Source: Aplysia californica
Lineage: Eukaryota > Mollusca > Gastropoda > Aplysiida > Aplysiidae
Assembly: GCF_000002075.1 (NCBI RefSeq)
Contig: NW_004797916.1
Span: 191,546 to 255,545, forward strand
Reading direction: 5' to 3'
DNA length: 64,000 nt
Part shown: positions 1-11,526 of the stretch, one piece after another
How the letters are laid out: every line of letters starts with the position of its first letter
Position numbering within the stretch: the stretch's first letter is position 1
Notes under the pieces: model-generated
What the model was told of the DNA's origin: nothing
Seen by the model: the letters and a program-made list of their open reading frames with translations, nothing else
Database searches by the model: none
Program-made: the position numbers and the translations under genes

Positions 1-94
1 AAAAGTACCTTCCCAGTGGCGCCCCCCAACTCCAACCACCTGCCCTGTAGGGGGAGAGAAAAGAGCGATACATGTTTCAATCGGTAATTAATTC

Positions 95-155
95 TATAGA
101 GGGAAGAAGGAGCAAACTACACAAGGGAAACCGCCAGCCACCCAACACCCATTCG
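95..155 (-). repeat. SINE S1 head fragment
   Basis: Contains GGGAAGAAGGAGCAAACTAC followed by CCGCCAGCCACCCAAC, the head part of S1 only. Confidence 0.5.
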
Positions 156-164
156 CCATTCAAC

Positions 165-360
165 AAAATCGAGTCGAATCTGTCTAAGACGGTCGCCTAT
201 TGTCACGGAGAAAAGTGGCCGTATTATTAAGATGAAGGGTAAGAGCTTTAGCACATTTCATCAATATATAAATATGCAAAAATACTTAAGGGTGGTGGAA
301 ATGGGAAGTGGCCCTTTGTACAGGTGATTGTCTTATACTACTGTGGCAGTTATAATTGTA
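165..360 (+). repeat. Degenerate short TIR element of the CGAACCTG family
   Basis: Contains GTCGAATCTG, then GTCGCCTATTGTCACGGAG and AAAAGTGGCCGT, and later GGGAAGTGGCC...ACAGGTGATTGTCTTATA. The order is the same as in the copy at 19425-19613. The right end is decayed. Confidence 0.5.
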
Positions 361-1346
361 AATACATACTTATTATCATTTTAATTTACTTTTGGCGTTT
401 ACAAGGTTCTGTGGTAGCGCTCCTACAGATATAATCCTCGATGAATACCTACCCTGTGATTCATCAATCGGCCGGGTCAGGCCATCGATTCCCAATAAGC
501 CGTGTGCACACCAGATAGGAAAACACTGGCGACGAAAACGGCAACATCGCTGAGCCGGATGTAAGCTTTTGGAGATAAGTCGACCATGTTATTTCTGACT
601 AGTCAGCGCGATGCAACACGTATCGCCCGAAACAGAATTGAATTTTATAATGTGGTTAGTAATCAAAATCATCATCATCATCTTAATAATAATACTGTTG
701 ATAACGATGATGATTGTAAAAAATAACGGTTCGTCCATCAATGTCTGACGATGAGGGTTTTATACATTGTAATCCTAAAGGAGCATCTATAGATCATTAG
801 ATGAACAGAAGGAATTTAGAAGAAAGAGGATTTGCGGCTTCTGCAATGGCCAGTGGGATCAGCTCTGGCAGAGCAGCGTTTGCCACTTTTGAGCTTTTAA
901 AAGTTGATGAAAGCTTCATTTCCACTTTATGGTGTGTACATGATAGCTTGTGGGTTTCTCTATTGCTTCAGCATTTTGTTATAAAATTAGTGAAACCTTA
1001 TGGGTGATGTTATTTTTATGATTTACTGCCCTTTTTCAACAAGGTCTGTCAGGAGCTTGGCTTTCCCAACGTCAAGGGCATAATGTTGAAGTCATTCGGA
1101 GAAATTTTCAGGATGTCTCTATAACGCTTTTCTATATCATTTTTTAATGCGCAAACTTAACGCTACCCTGAGGGCAGCTCAGAATTAGATACTGTCTTTG
1201 GGGTTTTGAAACTAGGCATTCTTACGACATTGCTAAATCAGAGAGTTCGAGCCCTTTTTAGCCTCAGAAAACGGATTTTCGGCATTTGCTCATTTGAGAA
1301 CTTCGGTGTCTAGTACTTGTATTTTTGTTTGAGTAAAGATGTAGGA

Positions 1347-1529
1347 AGCGTTTTACGGCACTTGCAATACAATAAGGTCATGTAAGTGCCGAAGATTAGG
1401 TGTTACAAGAGAAGAAAGTAACAAACACAAAAAGGAGGAGAGATTAACTTAAGGCTAAGGACGATATATGTTTGATACATGTAGAAAAGAAGGAGCAAAC
1501 CACACCAGAGCACCCGCCACCTACCCACT
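1347..1529 (-). repeat. SINE S1 copy
   Basis: Matches the S1 consensus seen many times here: hairpin tail GGCACTT/AAGTGCC, GTAACAAACACAAAAAGGAG, and head ACCACACCAGAGCACCCGCC (plus-strand reading). Read as a SINE it lies on the minus strand, because the simple AAAACT-type tail is at the low-coordinate side. Confidence 0.75.
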
Positions 1530-1689
1530 TTGAGTAAAGAGATACACTTTGACATAACAAGGGTCACTTACTATGTGGAAACAGTAAGGCAGACAACAGA
1601 GACAGCGATAATTTAGTTTCGGAGAATCACAGCGACAGAAAAATCGCCACCAGTACCAGGAAAACGTCCCAATTCAAACGTTAAGTCGG

Positions 1690-2145
1690 GGAAGACCTCG
1701 TGGTCCTGCTGTATGGATGTGAGACATGGAACGCATCACAGACTTGCATAAAGAGGATCCAGGTTTTCTTGAACAGGTGTCTAAGAAAGTTACTGAGGAT
1801 CAGATGGACAGACAGGGTCACCAATGTGGAAGTGTTAAGGAAAACAAGACAGATCCCAGTCAGAGATGAGGTAGGAAGAAGGCGGTGGCGATGGATTGGA
1901 CACACTCTCAGGAAGTCAGGCAGCTGCATAACAAAGAAAGTTTTGGATTGGAACCCACAGGGAAAGAGATCAAGGGGAATACCTCGTGGAACCTAGAGAA
2001 GAAGCACAGAAATCGATGTACAGAAAAGGGGGAAGACATGGAATAACAACAAGAGGCTAGCCCAGGATAGAGAAAGGTGGAAGGTGTTTGTCCGTGGCCT
2101 ATACCCTGGTGCAGGGTGAGAAAGGCAATAACGATGATGATGACT
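1690..2145 (+). mobile_element. Non-LTR retrotransposon (LINE) 3' fragment
   Basis: The frame encodes LLYGCETWNASQTCIKRIQV, LRKLLRIRWTDRVTNVEVLR and RRRWRWIGHTLRK...LDWNPQGK, then RRSTEIDVQKRGKTWNNNKR and LAQDRERWKVFVRGL. This is the typical C-terminal end of invertebrate LINE reverse transcriptase proteins. One internal stop interrupts the frame where Trp is expected. The copy is 5'-truncated and ends in a GATGAT-type tail. A dead fragment. Confidence 0.85.
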
Positions 2146-2334
2146 AGGAAAACGTAAGACAACAGAAACAAAAGAGAGAAAGAAAAGAAGGACCAACCAA
2201 ATGCACATTCCAACCAACAGCCAGCAGAGAGGGAAAGAAAAGATGAAGGGTAGGGCCTGTAACAGTAACAGTAAAAAGTGGCAATGCCCATCCACCTGCT
2301 TTAGACTCTGACTTGGAGTACAAGCTTTTGTTAG

Positions 2335-2580
2335 TTCTTTTCTTTTTTTCTTTTTAAAATGTAGGCGCTTGTTTGTACGCCCCTACGTACACAATTTAGA
2401 TTATTTCAGAGCAGCTTCAACTTAACCCTGCCAGTCAGGGGGCCAACCCAGGCTGACAGGGATACAACATCCTATCAGAAAGCCCAAGTTCTCAATAAAA
2501 ACTCTCCCCACTTGGGAATCAAACTCGAGTGTCCTGTGTGCGACAGTGAAGTACCTAACTGCTACCCCACAGACATATTT
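2335..2580 (-). repeat. tRNA-derived SINE (family T)
   Basis: On the minus strand it begins like a tRNA: GTGGGGTAGCAGTTAGG resembles an A box region, and GAGTTTGATTCCC resembles a B box. It continues through a central CTGACTGGCAGGGTTAAGTT block and ends in the shared ...ATTGTGT... tail. Confidence 0.7.
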
Positions 2581-3413
2581 TGTGAAATGAGCTAACAAAA
2601 TGAGTTACCTCTCGGATTCAAGCTTTATGGAAATATATTCTTCATGCTTACAGGTGGAGTTTTTACAATTTTTAAGTATGAAATAATAAAAGGCATGTTA
2701 TTCTTAAAGAATATGGCATTAACAGAAAATCTGCAAATTCGACCCTTCTGTCGATTTTTGGCCAGTACCTCCATTTCTGGATCGATGGATTGAGAGAAGT
2801 AACTCGTTTTCTCAGCACACCTTACACTAGTCTTTACAGAGTGAGGATAAAACATTCTTCTTGCAACAGTAATGACATAGACACATACACTATATTAAAA
2901 AAATAATATACAAATTACAAAAATAAAACAAATAAAAAGAAACTCGAACTACAGAGCAGAATACAAACCGAACAAACAAAAAGGCTGAGCTTTTTCCAAA
3001 GTTTTTTTTTTTCAACCATATTTATGTAGCTCAAAACAGAATCAAATATGAATGAACATGAAGAAGACAATGAGCAGACGAGGAAGATGAAGCCATACAC
3101 ACTCGTTTCTTTTCTTTTTTTTTGTTTTTTTGTTCCTTCTTTCTCTCCGTTCTGAGCAGCACTAACCAACACAGACACACAAGCCTTGGGCGGGATGATG
3201 GCCCAGGCTACAGCACAGCACACAACTACTACGGCAACCACACTGAGGAAACTTCTCCATGGTGATTCTGTTTGACTGTCGGAGGGAAACTCGTATCCGA
3301 AATGAGTAAAAGAAGAGAAGATGGGGGAGGGGGGGTGTATTAGGTATTGAACTGTGACTATACCAGTTTAATGTATATATGTGTGTGTTTGACTTCTTTT
3401 ATTACACTTAGGT

Positions 3414-3418
<5 letters not shown>

Positions 3419-3468
<50 letters not shown>
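3419..3468. repeat. (GT)n microsatellite
   Basis: About 25 uninterrupted GT units. Confidence 0.95.
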
Positions 3469-3471
<3 letters not shown>

Positions 3472-3669
3472 TCTGTATCTGAGTGAGTGAATGAAACTGA
3501 CAAAGGTCAAGCTAAGTTGTGTTTACTTTCAAAGGTCTATTTCTTCGGTACATCTGACCACTTCATTCGGACACAACATCGATGAACAAACCTACAGAGG
3601 ACAAAATAAAGCATTATCTCATCCTCTCAGGCATGGGTAAATGAATTTGATGATAACGACTGTGAATGA

Positions 3670-3723
3670 CGATGATGATGATGATGATGATAATGACCAT
3701 GATGACGATGATGATGATGATGA
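3670..3723. repeat. (GAT)n trinucleotide repeat
   Basis: GAT/GAC repeat. It explains the poly-Met and poly-Ser/Ile open frames on either strand. Confidence 0.9.
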
Positions 3724-4029
3724 AAATGACAATGAAGATGATGACAAGTGATGGACGTGATATGACAAGGCCAAAACGCGTCTGTTCACAACGTGTTCTA
3801 GCAAAACAAATAATCCAAAACAAACCAAAAATAAGTTTCAATACAACCATACCAAGATTAACATAAAGAAAGGAAACGAAAAAAAATAAAAAAATTAGAA
3901 AAGCAAAGAACAGATATAATATCTGAGAAGACCAGTGGCTAACGGACATTCACCGAGGACCACTCGGTGGAAAAAAAAACCATACAAACAGCCTATCCTG
4001 ACCCCACTGGGTTCTTTGCCACCAAATAG

Positions 4030-4285
4030 CTTCTCAGTCCATTTCTCAAAAGAGTAATTTTTTAAAAAGCCTTTTTAAGCCCCGTCCGACACAATAAAGG
4101 TCATTTAGGGAGCAGGCTGCTTCAACCCTCGCCTGTCAGGGCAAGCCTGCGCAGATAGGGATATATACAACAAGATCCCCGCAGACAGGAACCAAAAAAA
4201 AAAAAAATGTCCCCACTCAGGAATCAAACCCATGTCTTTTTATGCACGCAACAACAAAGGCCATTAATACTTCACTGCAGTCCTT
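4030..4285 (-). repeat. tRNA-derived SINE (family T)
   Basis: Second copy with the same order: B-box-like GGTTTGATTCCTGAGTGGGG, central CTGACAGGCGAGGGTTGAAG, tail AAATGACCTTTATTGTGTCG. Contains an A-run insertion. Confidence 0.7.
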
Positions 4286-7200
4286 TGGACTTAGATACAG
4301 TTTCAGAAAATGCGGCACATTTCACGTTGGCACACTCTCCTTCTCTTTTTTTCTCTCCTCAACCAGGAAACAATAAGTGTGCAAGTGCAGTGATTTGTTG
4401 ATGTGTCCACAGACAAACTTTTGGTATATTATTACGGTGCATGACAGAATTGACCACTGAACTCATCGTCTCCACTGCAAGTATGAATCAGAGCAAAAAG
4501 AGAAGCCAATGTTGTTTTGCGCTCGTTTCACGCATATGTTTTAAAAGCTCCATACTAAACCATACTAAACCTACACAGTGTCGGAGCAAACACCCCCACC
4601 CCTCCCCCCCCTCAAAACAATGAAGGAAGAGAGTCTCTTTTTCCATTACAACCTGGCTTTACAGCAAAACATCAAAAACTTTGGCTGCGTCGAGAAAAAC
4701 TAACCAGTTGATTTTTTCTCCTCAGAAACAACCAGGACAGCCCTGAAAAGAAATGAAATGCCATCAAACCAATGGCCTTGGAGCTAAACGGAAACCTATC
4801 TATGAATTCACACACATACGCACACAAACACACAAGAAGATGATTTTAGTGGAATCTGTGTATATTGTTCTCGATAACAATTCTGAAAACAACAATAAAC
4901 ATGGGAACATTGATGAAAACTGCACCAACGAAACATTTACAGAACGAACGGATAACTATCTTGAGTGGTCCTTGGCTATAAAGCTCACACCTGCACATTT
5001 ACTTTACGAAAAGCCACTTATTGATTCCGCGGGAGGACTGAGGCAAGCTGTCAGCCACAGACAATAGAAGGACAAGTTCCCGTGATGCCTGACAACACCA
5101 AATGGTTTACAGCACAGTTTTAAAAAACAAACCCAGGCCTAGACAAGGGTCTCCACAAACAGAAAAAAACAACAACAAGAAAACCCCAAAGCTGCCAAGA
5201 GCGAGCATACAATCAAACACACCAGAAACATACAACTACAACCTCTCACAAAGGGTGAAAAAACTGCTGCAAAAAGGAGGAGGGGGGTGGGGGTGGGGGG
5301 GGTGGAGGGCTTTTGTTTCAAAGAAATATCTTAGCAACATTTAGTCTTCCAAAATGGAGCTACCAAAGATTCCAGAAAAAACCTACCCTAGCCAAACAGG
5401 AGCGAAAGTCTGTGACTATGAGATCATGATCCTGTTGGCTTCTTCAATATCAAAACCAAAGAGAGCTACATGACTAGGGCAGAAAAATCTGTTGCTATTT
5501 TCACAATCTTTAAATACTCGGCCCAGAAACTTTTACAACACACACCAAATATTTCCTTATTGATAGATTGTAATTCCCACAAACGTAAAACATCTAGCTT
5601 AAAGAATGAGTTTCATAGTAGATTCTCTATAGTTAATAAAATGGGACACTCTTAGTCCCTCTTTCTGACATACTGCACAATACAATGCTAAGAAAAGAGG
5701 AACCAGAAAACAGACCAAGGTTATAAAAAGTGGGAAGGAGGGGAATGTAACAGACACTAACGAGGGGTAGGCAAACAAAGGAGAAACAAAACTTTAATAA
5801 GAGATCAAATTTAAATGAGAGATGTGGTCTGCAACGTAATCTCCAACTCCTAAAAACATGATGGGGCACTGGCATTGTATAGCTTCGAAACCAAAAATCT
5901 TGCTCGATACACAAGTATCCAATAAAATTTCCGCCAGCGGCATAAGACACAGAAAATTTGTGGCAAAGGGCTGGAAACTGTACGCAATGCTGATGATAAC
6001 AAGCCAGCTTGAAATAAATCCTACAATTGATTCACAAAAAAACACAAAAGTAAAGAAAAGCAGTCAAAAGTAGAAATAACACTCACAAGCTGAGACAACA
6101 ATGTGCTTGAAATACGCAGCACTAGGGAAACCAAACAAAACCCAAACAGGAGAGGACTGGAGAGAGAAAAAAAAATTGCGGAACCAAAGATACAGGGATC
6201 AATCACACTGAATAGGTTTACAAACAATCAGTTGTGCAACTGTCCAAAACAATACATGTAGTCAGTCCCCTTCTCTGAGACGAGTAATCTAGTAGCTACC
6301 AAGATCACGACTCTTTACACAACAGACAAATAATCACACACCACAGTGTCTTCACACCATATTATATTTCAAACCCACAACAAAAATCCAACGTCTACAG
6401 CAGAAGTCAAAATTTTAAAAATTCAACTCAACAAGGGCAGCTTTTGGTACAACTTAACTTCTACCCCAGCTTGAGCCACTATTTGGAAACTAGTGCCCAT
6501 GGATAACAACACACCCAACTAAACAACATCGACACAAATTCAGTCAGTATCTCTTTGCCCTCACACCAATCATTCTAGAAGACTACCAATAAACATTTAT
6601 CTCTGCAAGTTTTTGGCAACAAAAACATATACTATTACCGATCCAAAATGTTCAAAGCCCTCGCAACAACGGCTCCGACGGGTCACAGGACAAAACCCCT
6701 AGAAACGAATCAACCAATAACATTTTCAGCCTCACTGGTGCACCAAAATATTTCATGATTGAGTGCTCACTCATGTCTTTATTATTTTCTAGATATCGCT
6801 GCTACCCCCCCCCTCCCCCTTTCAAGCTTTCATTCTAAACCAATCCCTGATGCAAACCAAACAATCTTACAACTCAACTAAACTACTTTAAACAATGACA
6901 ACCATACCTCTACTTTCAAAGCAACAAACACTTTGAAACAACATTACACTCACAATAATTCACCAACCACAACAATAAGGTCCACACACTTACAAACTCT
7001 CGAACACCCAAGAAAATTCTGCTAAAGAGTAAATATAATGACAGCATACACAAAACGATACGGCCAATCACATAATAATGAAATATCCAGTCAACAATCA
7101 ATCAGTCACAAGTGGGAAGGCTGGACAGCCCACCCCAAATGGTTAACTGATTGAACAGTAGTAATAATGCCACCTGCCACCCCCTCCCCCCATCCCATTA

Positions 7201-10200
7201 ATCGTGTCAGTGTCATGACATCCATGAAGGAAAGTCCCTCCTCCCTCGCCCACGGGGGGGCTAAAAGCAAACTTCTGTGCCCCCACATGCAGACAGACAG
7301 ACCATTTTCCATCTAGATCGAAACTGGAGGAGTAAACACTTGTAAACACCCCCCTCCCCCCTAACATAAGTCTTCCAAAGCCACCAAAAAGAAAAGGAAT
7401 GCATTTTAGTGAAAGTCTAAAATATCAAAACCTTTGCAAGGGTGGGGAAAATTCCTATCAAAAGAAGAAAAAGTGAAGGAAAAGAGAAACAGCCCAGTAT
7501 TTCAAATTGGAATTATTATGTCTCTCAATAAGTTTAAACTCAAGAAATTAAGTTTTACTGGTATACTTTTCACTACCCAACATCGAAACAAGAAAGGATA
7601 CATTATGTACCCATACCGAAATTAACCCCCCCCCCCCAAAAAAACAACAACAAACCAATTCGTCTGCCACACAAGTTTCAGTGTAAGCAAAGAACAACAT
7701 GGAACAGCCATAACACCCAGAAAAAAAAAAAAAAATAGAAATACAGAATCTCAACTGAGACCCGGCTGACAAAATGGCTGTCATGAAACTATTGAAACTA
7801 TCCTGAAAAGGAACATCCCCGCCTTTCCCCCTTTCCCATTTCCCCCAAGGGTGGGGGGAAAAAAACAACTAATAAAAACATACGACATGATATGAAATTG
7901 AAACGGTCAAATTTTTGTCCTTTTCTGAATCAAACATAATCTTTGTCTTCACAGAAGTTAAAAAAAAAAAAAAAAAAATCAAATCAAGAGAGGAGATGGG
8001 ACGAGGTCAGAGAAAATAATAACAAAGGAGTCTGCGAAGTACTATGGAGCAGCAAATGATGGTATTTACAATGACGAAAGAAAAAACAAAAGACACACAC
8101 CACCGACTGGCAGGAAAGTGAGTGTAAACTTGTGTAAATGTAGACATTCTGTGCCCCTAAAGACACAATTTGTTAACTTGTGGCAAACATTCAGGAGGAT
8201 GAATTCAGAAAATATGGGTAAAACAAACTCTAAATGAAAAGTGATTCAAGAGAAATTTGGATGTATGTACAAGATCAGATTTGAACTCTGATGTGAAAAC
8301 CAAATATGTGAACCTTTGTACACTGTGGTTAGTATTTATTCTTTGAAAATCAAGGGAACAGACTCAAACGAACCTGCTGAAACATGGTAACAATTTGACG
8401 TGCCTAAAGTAACAGACTTTAATGAAAAAAAAAAAAAAGAAAGAAAGAAAAGAAAGAAAAAAGACACAAGAGAACCTACCCAATGTCAAAGACTAATGAC
8501 AGAGGACAAGGGCTCATTTCAACAAAAACACACTTTCTTTTTTTGTTGTTTAGCTATTTGACAAAATTATAAATACGACTCGTATATGTACAGGAAAACT
8601 TGCTCACTCGATCAACTTGCTCACTAGATCAACTTACTACAAGGGCTTAATCAGGTTAGATGTTCTGACAATGACCAAGTTGAGGAGTTGGGAAGGTATA
8701 GTCTGGGATTCTTTTTCTCCTTAGCTGCAAATCTGTCTCCCCCCCCCCCCCCCCTTCCTCCTAGCAAAAAAAAAATTAGAAAAGAAATCTTAAGACTACA
8801 AACATGTCCACCATTTTGAGAACAAAAGAAGCACCCCCCCCCCCCCCCCCCAATCCACTACTCCCCAAGTTAGGATCTTTCCACTTCCAACCGGATTGAG
8901 CCCTCTTCCAAACACATTCACATTTTTTCATATGCAGTTGAGTAGGAGAATACACAAGAACTCGCATCAACTCACTATGCTTGCAACAAAGTGCAATGCT
9001 AAGCTTACTTTTCAAGAATCCTACAACTTAATTTTAGTCTCAATAAAGATATAAAATACAATATTCCTGTGATTTTCATTAATCTAAGTTCTACTTATAA
9101 AACTGAATTATGTTTAGAGAATGGTGCTCAAGAGAAAATAAATTTTCCCAAAATATGTTTTGTTTTTCATTTGCCTATTTTCTAAGCCAGAACACAGAGA
9201 GAGCGAGAGCCTTGTGCCCCTCCCCCCTGCACATGCCATATGTACACAGCCCCACACCCTTACGCAACAACCACGGACGGCCACCACAAACCAGTGCTTC
9301 ATGTCATGCTTGGGCCACTCAAACGAGACTTCTCCTGTTCTAGTCACACGACGGGATCAGAACACAAGAATCTGATAAAGCTAAAAGCCATGCTGTGCGG
9401 CATCATTAAACAACGCATTTCACTGAAAACTACCAGTCCGTCGTGGAATTTCGAAGTCAAATGATACGACACTGAAATTCAGCTTTTTTTCAAAGTTGCA
9501 CTGTCTGTGCAGCCTGATATGAAAATGCTGCATGAGGGACACATTCGGCTGGTCACGCTATATACAGTCATAAAGGAGGGAGTACTAGTGCGCACTCAGC
9601 AGTGTGGATCAGTCCAACTGGCCACAATTACAGATGTCATCCTCCCCTTCCAAATGTAAGCCCCACAGAGAACTAGTCCATAAAATTTTTTTTTAAAGAT
9701 TCTGACCATGACTAATAACCTACTCGATTTTCAAAAGCCGCAGAGACTTATTCTATTACTCTCCTTAAAAAAAAAAACCCACCTCAAAACAAACCAATTT
9801 CCTAATGCCTATTTTGTAACAAAACTACTGCACTCTTCCAATATCTGAGAAATTTAAAAAGTTTGACATCATTAATTACTCGTACATTATCGACGATAAC
9901 GAAATTTTCCAACAAAAAGAAACCATCCCTACAAAAGATTAACCCCCCCACACACATAGACATTGTGTCCCCTACTCTACATTATATTACAGCGAGTTAC
10001 TGAAGAAACCTATCCTTTCAAAATGGACCTTCACTGTGACCTGATATTCTGATTTGGGTATCTGGCATGTCAAGCCTTGCCTCCTCCACTGCCAAGAGCC
10101 ACCATCGACCCACTTTATCCCTTCAACGGCTACGGCACTTTGGTCAGGGTGTGCCTAAAAGAACCCTAGTGTCCCACAGTATTCCGCAGATGGCCAGCCA

Positions 10201-11341
10201 GCAATTAAAACCAGGGTGGACGTGTGGTTAAAACCACAAGCCTGTTTGTCCAAACACACCCCCTTGTGACAACACAACTTTTCGACTGGCTTGCATGCAG
10301 ACTTCAAAACACTGGCACTCTACTCTCACGGCAACTTTTTCTGAGGTATGCCTCAACTCCTCATATCGGTCGCTGTACGCACAAGGCACTTTGCTCGAGG
10401 CGTGCTTAAACCTCTTAATGATTCAACACTCATTGGGATTACCATGCGACCCGCACTCTTGGAATCTTAATTTGACTAGTTAGGTAGTGCGATGCAGGGG
10501 TCTGTGTCATATTCTACGTTTTTCCCCCAGGCAGAACACTCGTGTTACCAAACCATTCGCCACGTCACATTCACCCTCGGAAAAAGAAAACAAACCAAAA
10601 AAAAAACAAAAAACCCCAGGTCAGACTGGGCATTGGCTACGAGACAAGTCAAACCACACCAACATGGCATCTCAACTTGCCTAGTAACAATCAACAAGCT
10701 TTCAATAAATCAAAATTCTCAAACTATTAACAAACGATAACCTTAACAACATTATGTACACATGTTCAGATGACCACAGCCCTGCTCAGAACAAAGCTAG
10801 TGCTTTCTAAAGAATAAAAAACTGCCTACATTTTTCTGCGCCTCAAGACAGGATAGGTCAACAGCTTCAGCCGAGCGCAGGGCAACTTTGTGTCTGGCTT
10901 GCCGGGACCAGGTGTAGACAGGACATGGTGAAATACCACGATTCCCAATTAACTAAGATTAATGCAACGGGAATACAGCACAGCTTGCGGATACCTTTGG
11001 GGGGTCCACACAGTTCTACCCTAGCACTGTTCTCAACAGGCAAATATATATATATGGATCTGGGATCATCATTTCATCCGTATTTACAAATCGAACGTAC
11101 ACATGAGCAAATGCCACAATCTGATCAGCAGCCCAACTAGCCACCACCATGAACCCCAGCAACCTTTCGCCTCCACAAATTTTTTTTTTTACAAAAGTCA
11201 ACTAAGAGACAACTAGCTGGGAGATTTTTCCACTCAAAACAACAGGGGTGGAATACCACATACTAAATCTTTACACTCAGCTCCCATCCAAAACTCCAGT
11301 TGATCAAGTCTTCCACCCAGAAAGGCCGGAGCGGTGCTCTC

Positions 11342-11526
11342 TCAGTTCCGCTCAAGCTCGTCCACAGTCATCACATGACTGCCTTGGGTGGGCAGTGGGG
11401 GCATGCTGGGCAGCTGCGTCTTGAGGATGTCTGGGCTGAACCAGCGCTGGATACCAGAGTTCAAGTCTGGCTTTCCTCCTCCTCCTCCTCCCCCATTCAT
11501 GCTGGACACCGGGGGCTGTGGGCCAT
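11342..11526 (-). CDS. EIF4ENIF1: 4E-T terminal coding exon 26
   Basis: Encodes residues 1418-1478 and TGA. A seven-glycine run is followed by IQRWFSPDILKTQLPSMP and MTVDELERN, the counterpart of human AKWFGSDVLQQPLPSMP...VDELEYRQ, the C-terminal segment that binds LSM14 in vertebrates. This fixes the gene identity and its 3' coding end. Confidence 0.97.

Larger units (their letters stand above)
2580..11341 (-). other. 4E-T downstream tract, probable long 3' UTR plus flank
   Basis: Nearly 9 kb after the 4E-T stop without a credible coding exon. Unlike the introns it holds almost no interspersed repeats: one tRNA-type SINE at about 4030-4285, and otherwise only simple repeats and homopolymers. 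Minus-strand AATAAA hexamers occur at 8335-8340, 6778-6783 and 3398-3403; I cannot tell which, if any, ends the transcript. Confidence 0.45.

Noticed and set aside
801-1007. 68-residue plus-strand frame
   Set aside because: No motif, no splice-site support, flanked by repeats.
3614-3949. Ile/Val/Ser-rich open frames near a GAT repeat
   Set aside because: Direct product of the trinucleotide repeat; no start context or homology.
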